A stretch of 64,000 bases of DNA, from the NCBI GenBank assembly GCA_963969365.1, contig OZ017749.1, positions 1,426,001 to 1,490,000 of the forward strand, written 5' to 3'. Shown piece after piece: positions 37,601-48,563 of this stretch (positions within the stretch are counted from its first letter, which is position 1; each line of letters begins with the position of its first letter). Under the pieces are notes generated by a model. That model searched no databases. It was not told where the DNA came from and worked only from the letters and a program-made list of their open reading frames with translations. Source of the stretch: Asterochloris sp. CNOR1 (taxonomy: Eukaryota > Chlorophyta > Trebouxiophyceae > Trebouxiales > Trebouxiaceae). The position numbers were made by a program, and so were the translations under genes.

Positions 37601-40600
37601 CTGCCTGGATGGTCCCTCTGGTGGCACTATCCTCCTGAGGTGCTACACCAGCAGCCGCTGCAGGGTGATCAAAGGCCAGGCCAGGTTGAGGCAGACAGGC
37701 CATCGGTGTATCCTGCAGATGCTCAGTGTCAGTGTACAGCCTGACATCTGTCTAGGAGCTGTGTCACCTTGAATAGCTGGTGTGCTGACACGCTTCAGCA
37801 AGACAAGAAGCCCCATTCACACAGGCCGTACAGAGAGATAATCTGCCTCTTTTGTACACACATCCACCTTTGTCGTACACCCTGTTGCTGCGTGGGCATG
37901 GGCAGCCCGCTCCCCGTGCACCTGGCTGGCTGCTGTGCTGGTATGCTTAAGCAAGATAAGGAGCGTCACCCACACAGGCTGTACAGACAGACATCTGCCT
38001 TTGGTGTACACCTTCTTGCTCTGTGAGAATGGGCAGCCTGCTCCCAGTGCAAATCTGGCTGGCCATGTGACCTGAGCCATCACCGGCCCGGAGTCATCCC
38101 CACAGCAGCATGGCAATTGCTGCAAAGGTCTGGGCACCAGGCTGCTTCACAGTTGCTTTGTGGCTGCTTTTGACCCAGCTCAAAAGCAAACATCCGCTGC
38201 TGCAGGGTGAAGCCACTAAGGCAGAACAGCAGGCACCACTGCTCCACCCATAGCGCCAGTCCTCCGTGTCGAATTGTGCGCCGACCCATGACTGGATGCT
38301 CTCCCTGCAGGGAGACGCTATCATGGCAGCATGGCCGGCGCCGCAGTTGCAGCGCCAGTCCCCGCCCAAGTAAGCATCGACGACTTGATGGCGGGCCACC
38401 CCCTGCGCGGCACTCTCGCCGCCATGATCTGCGGTCCCCACTGTCGTCATCCCACAGGCTGCCCTCTGACCAGAATGGACACCATGTTCCCCATGAGCGG
38501 CGCGCGAGCAGGTGTGACCTGCAGCAGGCAGCCACTTGCAGCAGATAGGGCAGCCAGCTCATCATCGAGGTTCTGGGCTGATGTGTCCAGCCTGAGCGGC
38601 GCCACAGCAGGCGGTGGCCTTCAAGCTCAGAAAGCAGCGCTTCTTGACCACTCCTTGACTGCTGGTGGTCCTGACTGAGAGTGCACGAAGCGCTCCGCAC
38701 CGTGCATGTCCAGTATCTCTGAAGCAAGTTGGCCTGACTTCTTAGGGCTGACGAGCACTTCAACACCCCCTGGAGCCTGCACACACTGGGCGCAGTGTGC
38801 AGCGTGTGGCTAAGTGGTCTCTGCTAGAGTCAGGCAGGGTGTTTCTATAGGACCTTCACTCATGATCTAGCTGGTCCTCCTGATCTCACAGGCTGACACG
38901 GGTGCTTTATGCAACCGCAGCTGCTCCACCTTGTCTGAGCACCCACACCAAAGTGACATGGATGGGCATGGTGTCTGCCAGGGTTGGTCGGGTTGTGAAA
39001 AAGAAGCTAATCCTGCGAATGCTTGGCTGGCAGGGCTGCATGCACCATGGCAGCTCAGTACATCTGCTGCTGCTTCCAGGCATGAGGAGGCTGAGCGCCT
39101 ACACCACAGTAACAGAGATGGGCATCAGGCAGACAGGCACTGCAAAAGCAGTCGCCATGTGGAACACAAGGCTATGCAGGGTCAGCAACGGTGCGTGCCT
39201 GCAGTTTCAGCCAGGCTGAGGCAGCTTTATTCGAGTGCTGTTCATCAGGCCTGTTGCTGCGTTATGCTTGATTGGTAGGATTAGCGCTTAGCAAAACGTC
39301 ACCTGCTGCTTCCTCAAAAACACAGAAGGTCCATGCATGCTGGCTGGAGAGCCCGCTGCCACTGTAAGCCAGTTTCCAGTCCAAGACGGTGATGTACCTT
39401 GCCAAAGCTGCTGGTGTCATGCGGCTTTCTCAGCAGCTCAAGGGTGTCAATGCGTGCCAGCTCAAGCACTCTGACTTCGTCGCGCACAGCTCAAGGTGCC
39501 CACTCTGTCTTGTGCAGGCGGGACGCAGACTTCAAGGCTGAGCCCAGGGAGATCTTGGTCAAGCACGAGGCCATGGATCAGCCTGCCACAGGGCCGCGCT
39601 ATGGGCTGACCATGCACGAACAGGCCAGGCTGGGGCAGGACAGGTGAGGCTCACGGACAGCAGCTGGATGAGGGGGAGATTCAGCTGGTGGTGCAGGCAG
39701 CATTGATGACGGCTAATGCTCCTTGTCTGATCAAGGCAGCCTGCTGAAGCCGAAGGCACCAGCCAAGGCATTCTCTCGTGGCCTCCCCCAAGGCCCTCCC
39801 TCAGGGCATGTTCTTTGAGGGAGGTCTCCCTCTTGGCATCTCCACAGCATTCCCTGCTGGCACTCCTCAAAGCTTTTGCTTGAGCGCTCCCTCAAGGGGT
39901 CCTGACTGCGCCATTTCCTCAACACCTGGAGCTCACAAATGCCTGGTTCTGCCTTGAACAGGATGATGCACCGCCTCCTGCATTGCAGAGTGCTGTGTGA
40001 AGGTGTGCACTGGCGTGTACAGCTCGCATTGCCTGAGGGATTCCAGCTGGGGTGCCTGATACCAGTGCATTATGCCTGGACCTCCCTACATTTGTGGCTG
40101 TGCTACTGCAGGGAGTCTGCAACAGATGCCACAAAGCGGCGCATCCAGGAGGCTGTGCATTTGCGAGAGGAGGAAGCAGCAGCAGCCAAGGCTGCCCTGG
40201 CAGGCAAACGTGCAGATCACAGGTGAGGATCTCTGGGCAGCAGTGCTGTGCGGCCACGCACCTTGTTGCTCCAAGTCTGGCAATTTAGGCGGGCAGGCGC
40301 TCAGAGTGCAGGGGTAGACCTGGTGCAAGTAGCAAAACCTGCTGCTGACTCTGGGACTGGAACAGAGCCATAGCTAAGATGTAGTGCACAGGGTGCAGGC
40401 CTGTTCCACAGGACCAAGCGTCGACCACACAGCTGGAACCCACTGCTCACGCACTGCAAGGCAGTGTGCCAACGCACCAATTGCCCAGCCCCAGCTCTAT
40501 CTCACTGTGCAGTACTGCACGACTGTGTGCCGATTTGGTGAGGAGAATTTTGTGCACGCAGCATGAAGCTAGGCCCATTGCCCAACTGCCGCAAAACGGG

Positions 40601-41405
40601 GCGCCTGGCGTATGGGAAGCGTGCCCATCTGGCTGAGATGGCCTGGAGGCAGCCAGCATGCAACCTGTTGCAGCAGGACAGGGTGTTTTGCCTGGTTGAT
40701 GAGAACCCAAGCTTGCACGTGCATCCGTCACACTGATGCAGGACAGCCTGTTGCACTGAGCAGGACAACATGATGGTGGCCATGCACCACTGTACAATCT
40801 CACTGCAGACTGCTGCACTCCACTTCCCCCCCTGCTGCAGGGCAGGAACTGAGGGTGATTACTGCTACAATGTTCGTAATCCCTGCACAGTCAGACCAAG
40901 CAAAGTCTCGCACTTCACTTCCCACCTGCAGGACAGGACGCGAGACTCAAGCAGGAGAAGCCTTACACTGACATCCCCATGTAAGAGCACACTGCAGACT
41001 GCTCAAACCCGGAGTGCTCCTGCTGCAAGGCAGGGCGCCTGACCAAGGAAGAGGCAACATGCAGCTCTGACCACCACACCAAGCATTATGCTGAACTCCA
41101 CTTTCCCCTGCTGCAGGACTGGGCGCCTGACCGAGGAGGAGAAGCGTGCCCGCCTGGCTGAGATGGTGGGCGATGCCAGCTTGCACGACGGGCAGCGCTG
41201 GGACCGCCTGCACAAAGCGCGCGTCAAAGAGGAGGAGGAGCTGCAGGCCACAGGGCCAGGAGGGCCCTCTGATGGAGCCAGATTCCTCAAAGAGGCCCAC
41301 AAGAACCTGTATGGCGCCAATGGGGAGGCTTCCTCCCTAGAGGACAGGGTGGGCAGGAGGAAGTTCTACAATGACCATGGAGAGGGAGCAGCCTTTAGAC
41401 GTTGA
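34651..41405 (+). CDS. CWC25: Pre-mRNA splicing factor CWC25 homologue
   Basis: CWC25 joins the activated spliceosome and promotes the first transesterification. Eleven exons join with consistent phase: 34651-34666, 34777-34954, 35770-35902, 36214-36312, 36487-36561, 36839-37032, 38311-38511, 39080-39190, 39518-39643, 40112-40222 and 41117-41405, giving 510 residues. The 16-nt first exon supplies MGGGL. The N-terminal CIR_N domain follows, with FLNKKTWHPGRMDNQEKVWK and LEEERQREELL. Next come the CWC25 blocks SDRLDWMYQGGM, HSDPLF and IAKNPVQMESIK, a Lys-rich coiled coil, an RS-like exon (RRRSCSASPRPSKHRRL) and the C-terminal block TEEEKRARLAEMVGDA to VGRRKFYND. Family members are often shorter. 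The introns, up to 1.3 kb, carry several decayed copies of exon 2 and 6 donors and of the last acceptor. Confidence 0.95.
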
Positions 41406-43297
41406 GGAGTGCTCAGGCGCCGTGGCTTCAACCCATTGGCCACTGCAGCCAGGCCCCATTGCTATGTACCAGTATGCTGTTGTACATTTTCTATGACAGC
41501 ATGCTGGGCAGGTTTTGGCTGGGGTGCACTCAAAAGCTTTCGCTGCTTGGGCTGCCACGCAAAGTATGCTGTTGTACATTTTCTGAAAGGACAGCATGCT
41601 GGGCAGGTATTGGCTGGAGTGCACTCAAAAGCTTTCGTTGCTGGGGCTGCCATGCTGACAGTGTAAGCTCATGTTGTATGCCACAACGATAAAGAGTGCG
41701 GGTCGTCAACTGCACATTTGGTGCAGCCCATATCGTTTTTAGATTTCATGACACAGTGTCAAAAGAGTCTCAAAGAGCCATCTTGCTGCAATTGCATTGC
41801 ACATGTGACCCACCCACAGCTCCACCACCTGCTCAAAGGTGGGGGGATGAAACCAAGGTGCAACGAATCCTGGCCAATCCAGCTACAGTCCTGAAAACTG
41901 TGCTAAGCTTGCCAAAATGAACAGGTGACGAATTCCACTGTGGCCAAGCGCTTCAAGGTCACATCATCAAATTGCAGCATACACGCACTCTCCCTCTGTG
42001 CATAGACAGATCCCAAATTGCCAAGCATTATGGAGTTTGCGAATGGCAGGCAACTCGCCTGGGGCAAGCGGGTGAGTGAGCAACCAGCTGAAGCCATGGG
42101 CCAAAGTGGTAGACAGCAACCCCATTTGTGCCAAGCTATGGCTAGGGCCTGCAGCTTCCGTACCTCAGCTGCAGATGAAACCCTCTGACTGGGCGTGTAG
42201 TGAGTGGAGCAGACAGATGGGGCAGACCAGAGGCCTAAGCTATGGCGGCACGATACCATGGCACTTTGCAGTGTGATGCTAACCACTGTGAAGTGCTGCC
42301 CAGCACGTCATAGACGCAGGTGTTGCTCGTCCTTCCTGCCATACAATTGTGGGCATGGGTACCCACAGCACAAACACCTTGCCATGATGAGCGTCCAGAC
42401 TGCCAGTCAGCGTTGTCTGCACCAGCACTACGGGACTGTTTTTGACGGTGTAGGCCTGTGCTGGCCCAAAGATGCTTGGGCGCCTCAGCAGCAGCCAGGA
42501 GACAGAGTCATGCATGCCCGCACCATGCACCCTGAAAGAAGCGGCAGCAAACCCAGGGCATCAGCTTGGCTGGCAGTCTCCTGAATCAAGCACCCTCTCA
42601 TTGAGGTGCACCAGCCTTGCTGCAGAAGGGCACCAAGACATCATTATGGAAGACAGCTGACATGCTGCAACCAGGTGAGTCAGATGAAACAGTCAGCCCA
42701 GCACATGCTGACTCAGGTAGCTACGGCGCGAGCGAGCTGAAGGACATCTCCCGTGATCCGCTGAGTGCCTTCAGTAATAGACTACATGCTACAGCTCTGC
42801 TCCAGGTGGTGGCACATCAAGGATCCTGGATGCTGGCGTTGGAGAAAAGGATGAGGCAGGCATCGTCGATAGCCATGCTTTCAGCAGAGGGAGCTGCACT
42901 CCACAAGCCATGACAATGACCTGCTGGACATGGGTCTGTATGCATGAAGCAAAATTGTAGTCAGACATTTAGAGTCATGGGCCAGGTCACAAGTGCCTTC
43001 AAGTTCAAAGCAAACACGGCCTGCAGCATGCTGTCCATCACTTGCAGCAAGCTTTCAGGACAGCAAGGTGGGCCCCTCAAAGCATGCTTTACAATCAGGC
43101 TTCACTGGGCCGTGTGACCTGAGACTGGTCTTGTGATCTGTGGCACCCTGCTCCCTGTGACAGTCTGTATGCTGCAGGGGGGTGTGTGCATCAGCTCTGC
43201 AAGCCAGAAAGGAGCGTAACCTTCTGAGTCCAACTTCTGCTGAGCGCTCGGCTGGCCCCAGATCAGGCGCGGCCTGCAAAGCACTGAAGGGCAGCGC
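41406..43297. other. Intergenic region between CWC25 and aquaglyceroporin
   Basis: The start of this interval is the CWC25 3' region and contains a two-copy repeat. Possible short upstream exons of the aquaporin gene exist: 42012-42069, ending WGKR before GTGAGT, and one near 42720-42777 with ELKDISRDPLSAF. I could not join either in phase. No other gene was recognised. Confidence 0.35.
41472..41658. repeat. Two-copy tandem repeat, about 92-95 bp unit
   Basis: GTATGCTGTTGTACATTTTC starts both copies, at 41472 and 41564. CAGCATGCTGGGCAGG and GTGCACTCAAAAGCTTTCG are shared in the same order. The copies differ by a few substitutions and small indels, so the duplication is fairly recent. It lies just after the CWC25 stop codon. 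Confidence 0.92.
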
Positions 43298-46229
43298 ATG
43301 GCCTCATACAGCCTGGGTGCAAGATGCTGCACGGAGGCAGTGGGGCTGGGACTTGTCATCATTCTTGGTAGGCTCAGGGAGGTGCAGGCTGTTGCAGGCA
43401 GCTATTCATGGCACCTGCGGGCTGTGCAAGTCCCCTCATGGCAGGCTGCAGCAGCTTGAATCATGTTGCTCTTTGGCCCGTCTCATATAATGAGGCTCCA
43501 TCAGCCTTAGACAATGCTCGACATGTGTGCTGGGCTGGGCTTATTATAGCAGTTGGGCTGCTTGCGACAGGAGTTCACAGCTGAGGGCATCACCTGGCAC
43601 CGCACAGGGCAGCATATTATCTGGAGGTCCCTTCTGCAGCACACACCCCTGAGCCCCTTTGCAACATATGCATGCCTGCCTGACTTCCTGCACTGCAGGC
43701 GATGGCAGCCTGGCCAATGAGCTGCTTCCACGTACTAAGGGGCATGGCATGGGGTACGGCTTTGTCTCGCTGTCCTTTGGAATCGCGTTCTTCTTCAGCA
43801 TCCTGTGCTTTGGCTACATCAGTGCCTACATGGTAGGTCAGTTCCTGCCGCAGATGGCGACAGCTTGTGTCCTTGGTCTCGATTGCTCATCTCCTGCTGT
43901 CTGCAAGGCTGCAGCTGACCCTCACACTGAGTCAATGATGGTTTAAGTCCCTGTGCCCTGGTGCACCGCAGAACCCGGCCTTGCTGCTGGCTCTCTGGAT
44001 TCTCGGGAAGCTGGATTTTGTGGACGGCCTGGCGTTAGCAGGTGCAGAGCTGGCAGGCGCTGCTGTCGGGGCGGGCATGGTCTGGGTGAGCCGCTCGTTC
44101 AGGCGCCACCTGCAACCCATCTGCCTGAGACCTGGTGCTGGTCTTCTGGCACTGTCTCCCACCATATGGTGCTGCAGGTCTGCCATCCCTCTTCCCGCAC
44201 TATCTCATCGTGGCCTCCTCTGCCCACCCCCCCCCCCCCCCCCCCCTTTCGCAGCGCCTTGCCTGCTCGCATATTTTGTCTGGTGCAGGATCTTGGCGCT
44301 AGTCTTTGCAATGCAGGGGTGCCTTGCATGCTGCACTCCTTGTCCTTCCTTGCCAGCCCATCTCATGCAGCGTAAGACTGCTGGAACCTGCAGTGCAGGA
44401 TCCAATAATGTTGATCCCATGCCCTGCAGGTCATCTATTTGCCCCACTTCAAGACGCTGCCTGAACCATCGGGCTCAGTTGTGAGTCACTCAATTACATG
44501 GTGTGTCCAGAAGCTCCAGGGATACTAAGTGGGCCTTGGCTTTCTTACATAGCCTGTCTGGCTGCTTGCATGAGTTTACACTGAAGCCTGGGCGCAATTA
44601 CGGTACCCCCCAGACTCTCAAATGCTCTTCCTGCGCAGAGCAGGCAATGGGGACTGAGCAGGCTATTGGGACTGGCTGCTGCCTGCCGCCTGCCTGCAGC
44701 AAGAAAGGCAGCCGCTGTCTTGGGGGTTGTTGCTGCACACAGAAGGCTGGCGCCTGTGTTTGGTCCCACATGCTGCTGTGCCCAGGCCCTGCCCGCCTGC
44801 AGGAAGAGCAACTGCTGCGAGGCCGGGACAGCATCAGCCGTAGCGGCCTGAACATTGCTTCATATGGAGGCAGGGCGCAGACCGCACAGCAGGAAGGGGG
44901 CTACCTGCAGGCAGTGCGCGACATCAAGTGAGAGGCACAGTGTGTGAGCAGTCCACCAGCACACTCTTTCAGCCTGGCCTTGTGCAGTGCAGACAGCTTT
45001 GCCTGCTGCAGGTTCTACTTTGCACAGCCCCATACCTTGGAGAGCCGTCACGACACACCTCTGGCTGAACGTGCTCTGGGACGGGACAGCGTGACTGCCC
45101 CAGCCGGCCCACGCAAACGCAGGAGGTCCCTCCAGGTGTGCCAGATGCAGCCTGCAAAGCTTTCTGGTGGGGCGCAAGGCTCTCTCAAGGGGCAGGAGGT
45201 CTGGTCAGGTGTCCTCCATGTTGATGCTTTAAACGGTGGCCATGCAGGCTGCTTCACAGTGTGTCCAGGGTGTGTTGCAGTTCTGCTGGCCTTGCAGACT
45301 GCTCCCTTGTGGAGCTGCCTGCTTGCCAAACTTGCAGTGCATCTGGTGCAGGTTTGTGATGCTCACAGACGGCTCCAGCAGATTCAGCTGACAGAGCTGC
45401 TCATGGACTCGGCTCCTGTGTGCGAGTTTGACATGGTCCAGCCTCCTGGCGGTGAGGCTGCAGGCTGAGCATTACCGCAGCTGGCAGATGCTTGTGCTGC
45501 CTGGGCAGGACTGTTTGAGGCATACGCGCTCTGGCACGGCTGGAATCACTACCAGGAACAAGGTGGTTGCAACCACCACAAAGAGACCAGGTCGAGCCTG
45601 CGCTTCCCTAGAGGAGCATGGGCCAACACGAACCCAAACTATGTGAAACAGGCGGCCTACTCCAGGCTATAATAGTACTGAGTTGGCAGATATACACTGC
45701 TGCACTTGAAATTGCAGGGGACCTGAAGGACGCTGAAGCCCAACTTGGGGTGTGCCACATCGGCAGCGCACAGCGGCGCCTGCAGGCTCTGCAAGCAGCA
45801 GCTGTCACAGCGGACCAAAATGCTAAGCTGTCTATCTTCTGCACACGCCCAGCTGTGCCCAGCCCATTACTCAACTGGATTGTGGAGCTGGTCACAACGC
45901 TCATCCTGGTGACTGGTGCTTTGCTGGTCGGTGAAGGCGCTGATCACATTCCGGAGGAGCTTAGGCTGCTCTACCCTCCGGTCTCAGCGCTCTTCGTTGG
46001 TCTGCTGGTGGCTGTGCTGGTGCTGAGCTTGGGAGGGCCCACAGGCATTGCCATGAACCCCTTTCGTGACCTGGGACCTCGCTTGGCGCACTGGGTGCTC
46101 CCAATATCTGGCAAGGGCTCCTCAGAGTGGGGCTATGCCTGGATCCCCTGCAGCGCCGGAATGGCAGGAGGCGCACTTTCTGCGTGTGCGTACATGGGGC
46201 TGAGGAGCCTGGACCACAGTCAGCTGTAA
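43298..46229 (+). CDS. Aquaglyceroporin (MIP family, GlpF-like) with large loop insertion
   Basis: MIP channels conduct water, glycerol or other small solutes across membranes. Eight exons are in phase: 43298-43367, 43699-43832, 43972-44085, 44430-44480, 44803-44927, 45012-45135, 45382-45451 and 45718-46229, giving 399 residues. TM1 is TEAVGLGLVIILGDGSLAN. The first pore motif is intact (ISAYMNPALLLALW). The second reads GPTGIAMNPFRDLGPRL, that is NPF instead of NPA, with the GlpF-type Asp after Arg. TM5 and TM6 follow, with SSEWGYAWIPCSAGM. Between YLPHFKTLPEP and KLSIFCTRPAVPS lies a hydrophilic insert of about 150 residues on four exons, where GlpF has a short loop C; it contains PRKRRRSLQ and many charged residues. 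ATG 43298 is the simplest start; extra 5' exons are possible. Confidence 0.92.
44227..44246 (+). repeat. Poly-C homopolymer tract (20 C)
   Basis: A run of twenty C occurs in an intron of the aquaglyceroporin gene, between exons 43972-44085 and 44430-44480. Runs like this are unstable in replication and in sequencing, so the exact length may be unreliable. Confidence 0.95.
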
Positions 46230-47100
46230 GGAAGGAATTCGGCAGCTGTTGGCACCATGCGTGCGCTCTCATCATGAATTCATCTCCATTCAGTTGTCAT
46301 CTTCCTGCATTTCCTCATTTTCTAGGGGTGAGACCCTGTATGTAGAATCCAATCAAAGCAGAGCACCAGTCTCTATTTGCATGCCCATAGAGTCTGGCTT
46401 GGTGCAGCAGCCACGCCACCAGCTCATAGCGGTATAGGGCTGATTGCAGCAGAGCCAGCTGGCTGCAGCAGCACCGTGCTGCATTGCTCATGTGAGACGA
46501 TGTAGCCGCTGAGGCGGTGCCCGTTGCAAAACATGATGAGCAGGGAAGCCTGCGTTGGCACCAATTGGCTTGCAAGCAGGCCACAATCACACAGAGTGTT
46601 GGGGCTCTCAGCAGCATTGAATCGCCACTGAAGGCCACCAAGTGGGCTTGACTGGCTTGAGTCAGCCAGTCAGAGCTCAGGTGTGCGTGGCCTGCAGGCC
46701 CTGAATTAGCTGAAACGATGAGAAAGCCTACAGGATCCTTCGGAGGCAGAGTGCCAAGCAGCTGGCCCAGGCTCGTGACCAGGGACATGACTTGCACCCA
46801 AATTTGCACAGAACAGCACCTGAGACGACTGGTGCAGCCATGCAGGCGAATGTTGCTGCAGCGCTCCAGGTGTGCCCATGCACATGGTGGTGCCTTGACG
46901 CAGCCTGCGTTGTGCTCAGCAGCTGGTGTGCAACAGGACTCTCCAGGATGCACTGCAGCATGCATGCCCACTTGAGCATGTGTCGAGCACTTCAGGCAGG
47001 TGAAGAACATCTGCCTGTTACACATCTACACTGGCTTGCGGTCAGAGCCTGTCTGTGCAAGGTCCTTTCATGCAGTCCAGTATCAAACCTCTGCAGCATC
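46230..47100. other. Intergenic region after aquaglyceroporin
   Basis: A 236-codon minus-strand open stretch (47025-46315) ends with a non-repetitive segment, YELVAWLLHQARLYGHANRD. It could be the 3' exon of a minus-strand gene, but nothing upstream joins it in phase. No other gene was recognised. Confidence 0.3.
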
Positions 47101-48420
47101 TCAGGTGCTGTGGTGGTAGCGCTTGCACAACTCATCAATCCATGCATGCTGCTCCTCGTCCTCCATGAGCTTGGTTAAGTACCCTCCAGCACAAGGTAAG
47201 TCAAGCACTGCATCAGAGGCAGGAGCATGCCTGGACCTGATGCTGATGCAGCGCCAGCAGATGGTACCATCAGGGGTGCAGCAGCTTGTACAATTTTGGC
47301 ACTACCTGGCCCAGGTGGGTGCTGCCCACTTATGGCAGGTCAAGCACTGCATCAGAAGCAGGAGCATGCCTGGACCTGATGCTGATGCAGCGCCAGCAGA
47401 TGATACCATCAGGGGTGCAGCAGCTTGTACAATTTTGGCACTACCTGGCCCAGGTGGGTGCTGCCCAATTATGCACAATTACAACAGACAGGGCAGCTTG
47501 CCGTCCTGAGGCAGCAACACAAATGATGGCAACAGCAGCTCACCTTCCATAGATGCCACACAAATGCCACCCTGCAGCATCGTATTTTCAAGCATACTCT
47601 TGAAGGTTCTGACGCCCTGGGGCCCAGAGATGGGCACATGGTTCCAGTGCAGTCCAGAACACATCCACAGCTTGCCTGCTGACAGGACAGCATAGCCTGC
47701 CTGCAACATGCAGACAGTGAGGTGTCACAGCTAGGTACCAGATAGTTCTGAGACAGCAGGCGCTCCAGGTGCAGCGCATTGCATGAGGCGTAGACCTTTG
47801 TGCAAGGCAGCCAGGTCTGGAGGCTGGGTGTCGAACGGTGAGCAGCCATTAACCAGGACCATGCAGCTTGGCAGCAGCCCCTGCAGTCTGCCTCAGAAGC
47901 GCTGAGACAGGCCAGTGGTAGCCAGCGAGCAGGTCCCAGAGCCTAGACCATGGACATGTGTACAAGCTTGGCGGCCGATATCTAGGCAACTATGCATGAG
48001 AAGGGGTGTATAGATGGCTGCCCTGCTGCATGCTGCCTGCGGCACACCCAGAATGGGCCACGTCAGCCGCAGCTTTGGGGTTCTGACTGTATTTCTTGAA
48101 GGGCAGGTTGTAGCACATCTCACAGGCTGGCGGTGTGTGCTGCAGGCAGCAGACAGGGGCTCACTTGTGGCTTTGTAGCTGCCGACTTGATCAGCCCATG
48201 CCCCAGCACGCCACATGTAGCTGGCAGCCTGCACAGCAGCTACATGAATGCCATGGGCCTGAGAAACTATGAGGTGGTCACTCCTCCCACTGCTGCATGC
48301 TGAGTGACACTGTCGGTTGTGGCAGTCCTGACTTGCACACAGGCTTCTTACAGGGAGCAGTGGTTGCTCAACTTTGGTTGCATGCAATGCTGAGAATGAA
48401 AAGGCAGGCATGTGGGGAGG
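47101..48420 (-). CDS. Unidentified small multi-exon protein
   Basis: I do not recognise the family. Three minus-strand stretches look like real exons. About 48130-48047 encodes CEMCYNLPFKKYSQNPKAAA, ending at a possible GC donor. 47700-47544 has a good acceptor and a GTGAGC donor and encodes GYAVLSAGKLWMCSG, VPISGPQGVRTFKSMLENTM and GGICVASMEG. A terminal stretch near 47180-47101 encodes LTKLMEDEEQHAWIDELCKR before a stop. The charged composition differs from the Ser/Ala/Cys-rich noise of intron translations. The junctions and the start codon are not confirmed, so the span is approximate. Confidence 0.45.
47202..47480. repeat. Two-copy tandem repeat, about 139 bp unit, nearly identical
   Basis: Copies start at about 47202 and 47341 with CAAGCACTGCATCAG. 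They share GAGCATGCCTGGACCTGATG and CAGCTTGTACAATTTTGGCA in the same order. Only a few substitutions and one small indel separate them. The pair lies within an intron of the unidentified minus-strand gene. Confidence 0.95.
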
Positions 48421-48563
48421 CACTTTGACAAGCAGTCAACTCATTATAAGGCCATTGTTTCTGAGAAGACGAAGCAGAGCTGAGGGCAGCAAGCATTTTG
48501 ATCAACAATGCATTACAACATGTGCTGTGAAAGGTCTAGACAATGGCTTGCAGAGCTTGCCAT

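Noticed and set aside
46315-47025. 236-codon minus-strand open stretch as a separate gene
   Set aside because: Only the last 30 or so codons look protein-like, and no upstream exon could be joined in phase. Left as an uncertain note.
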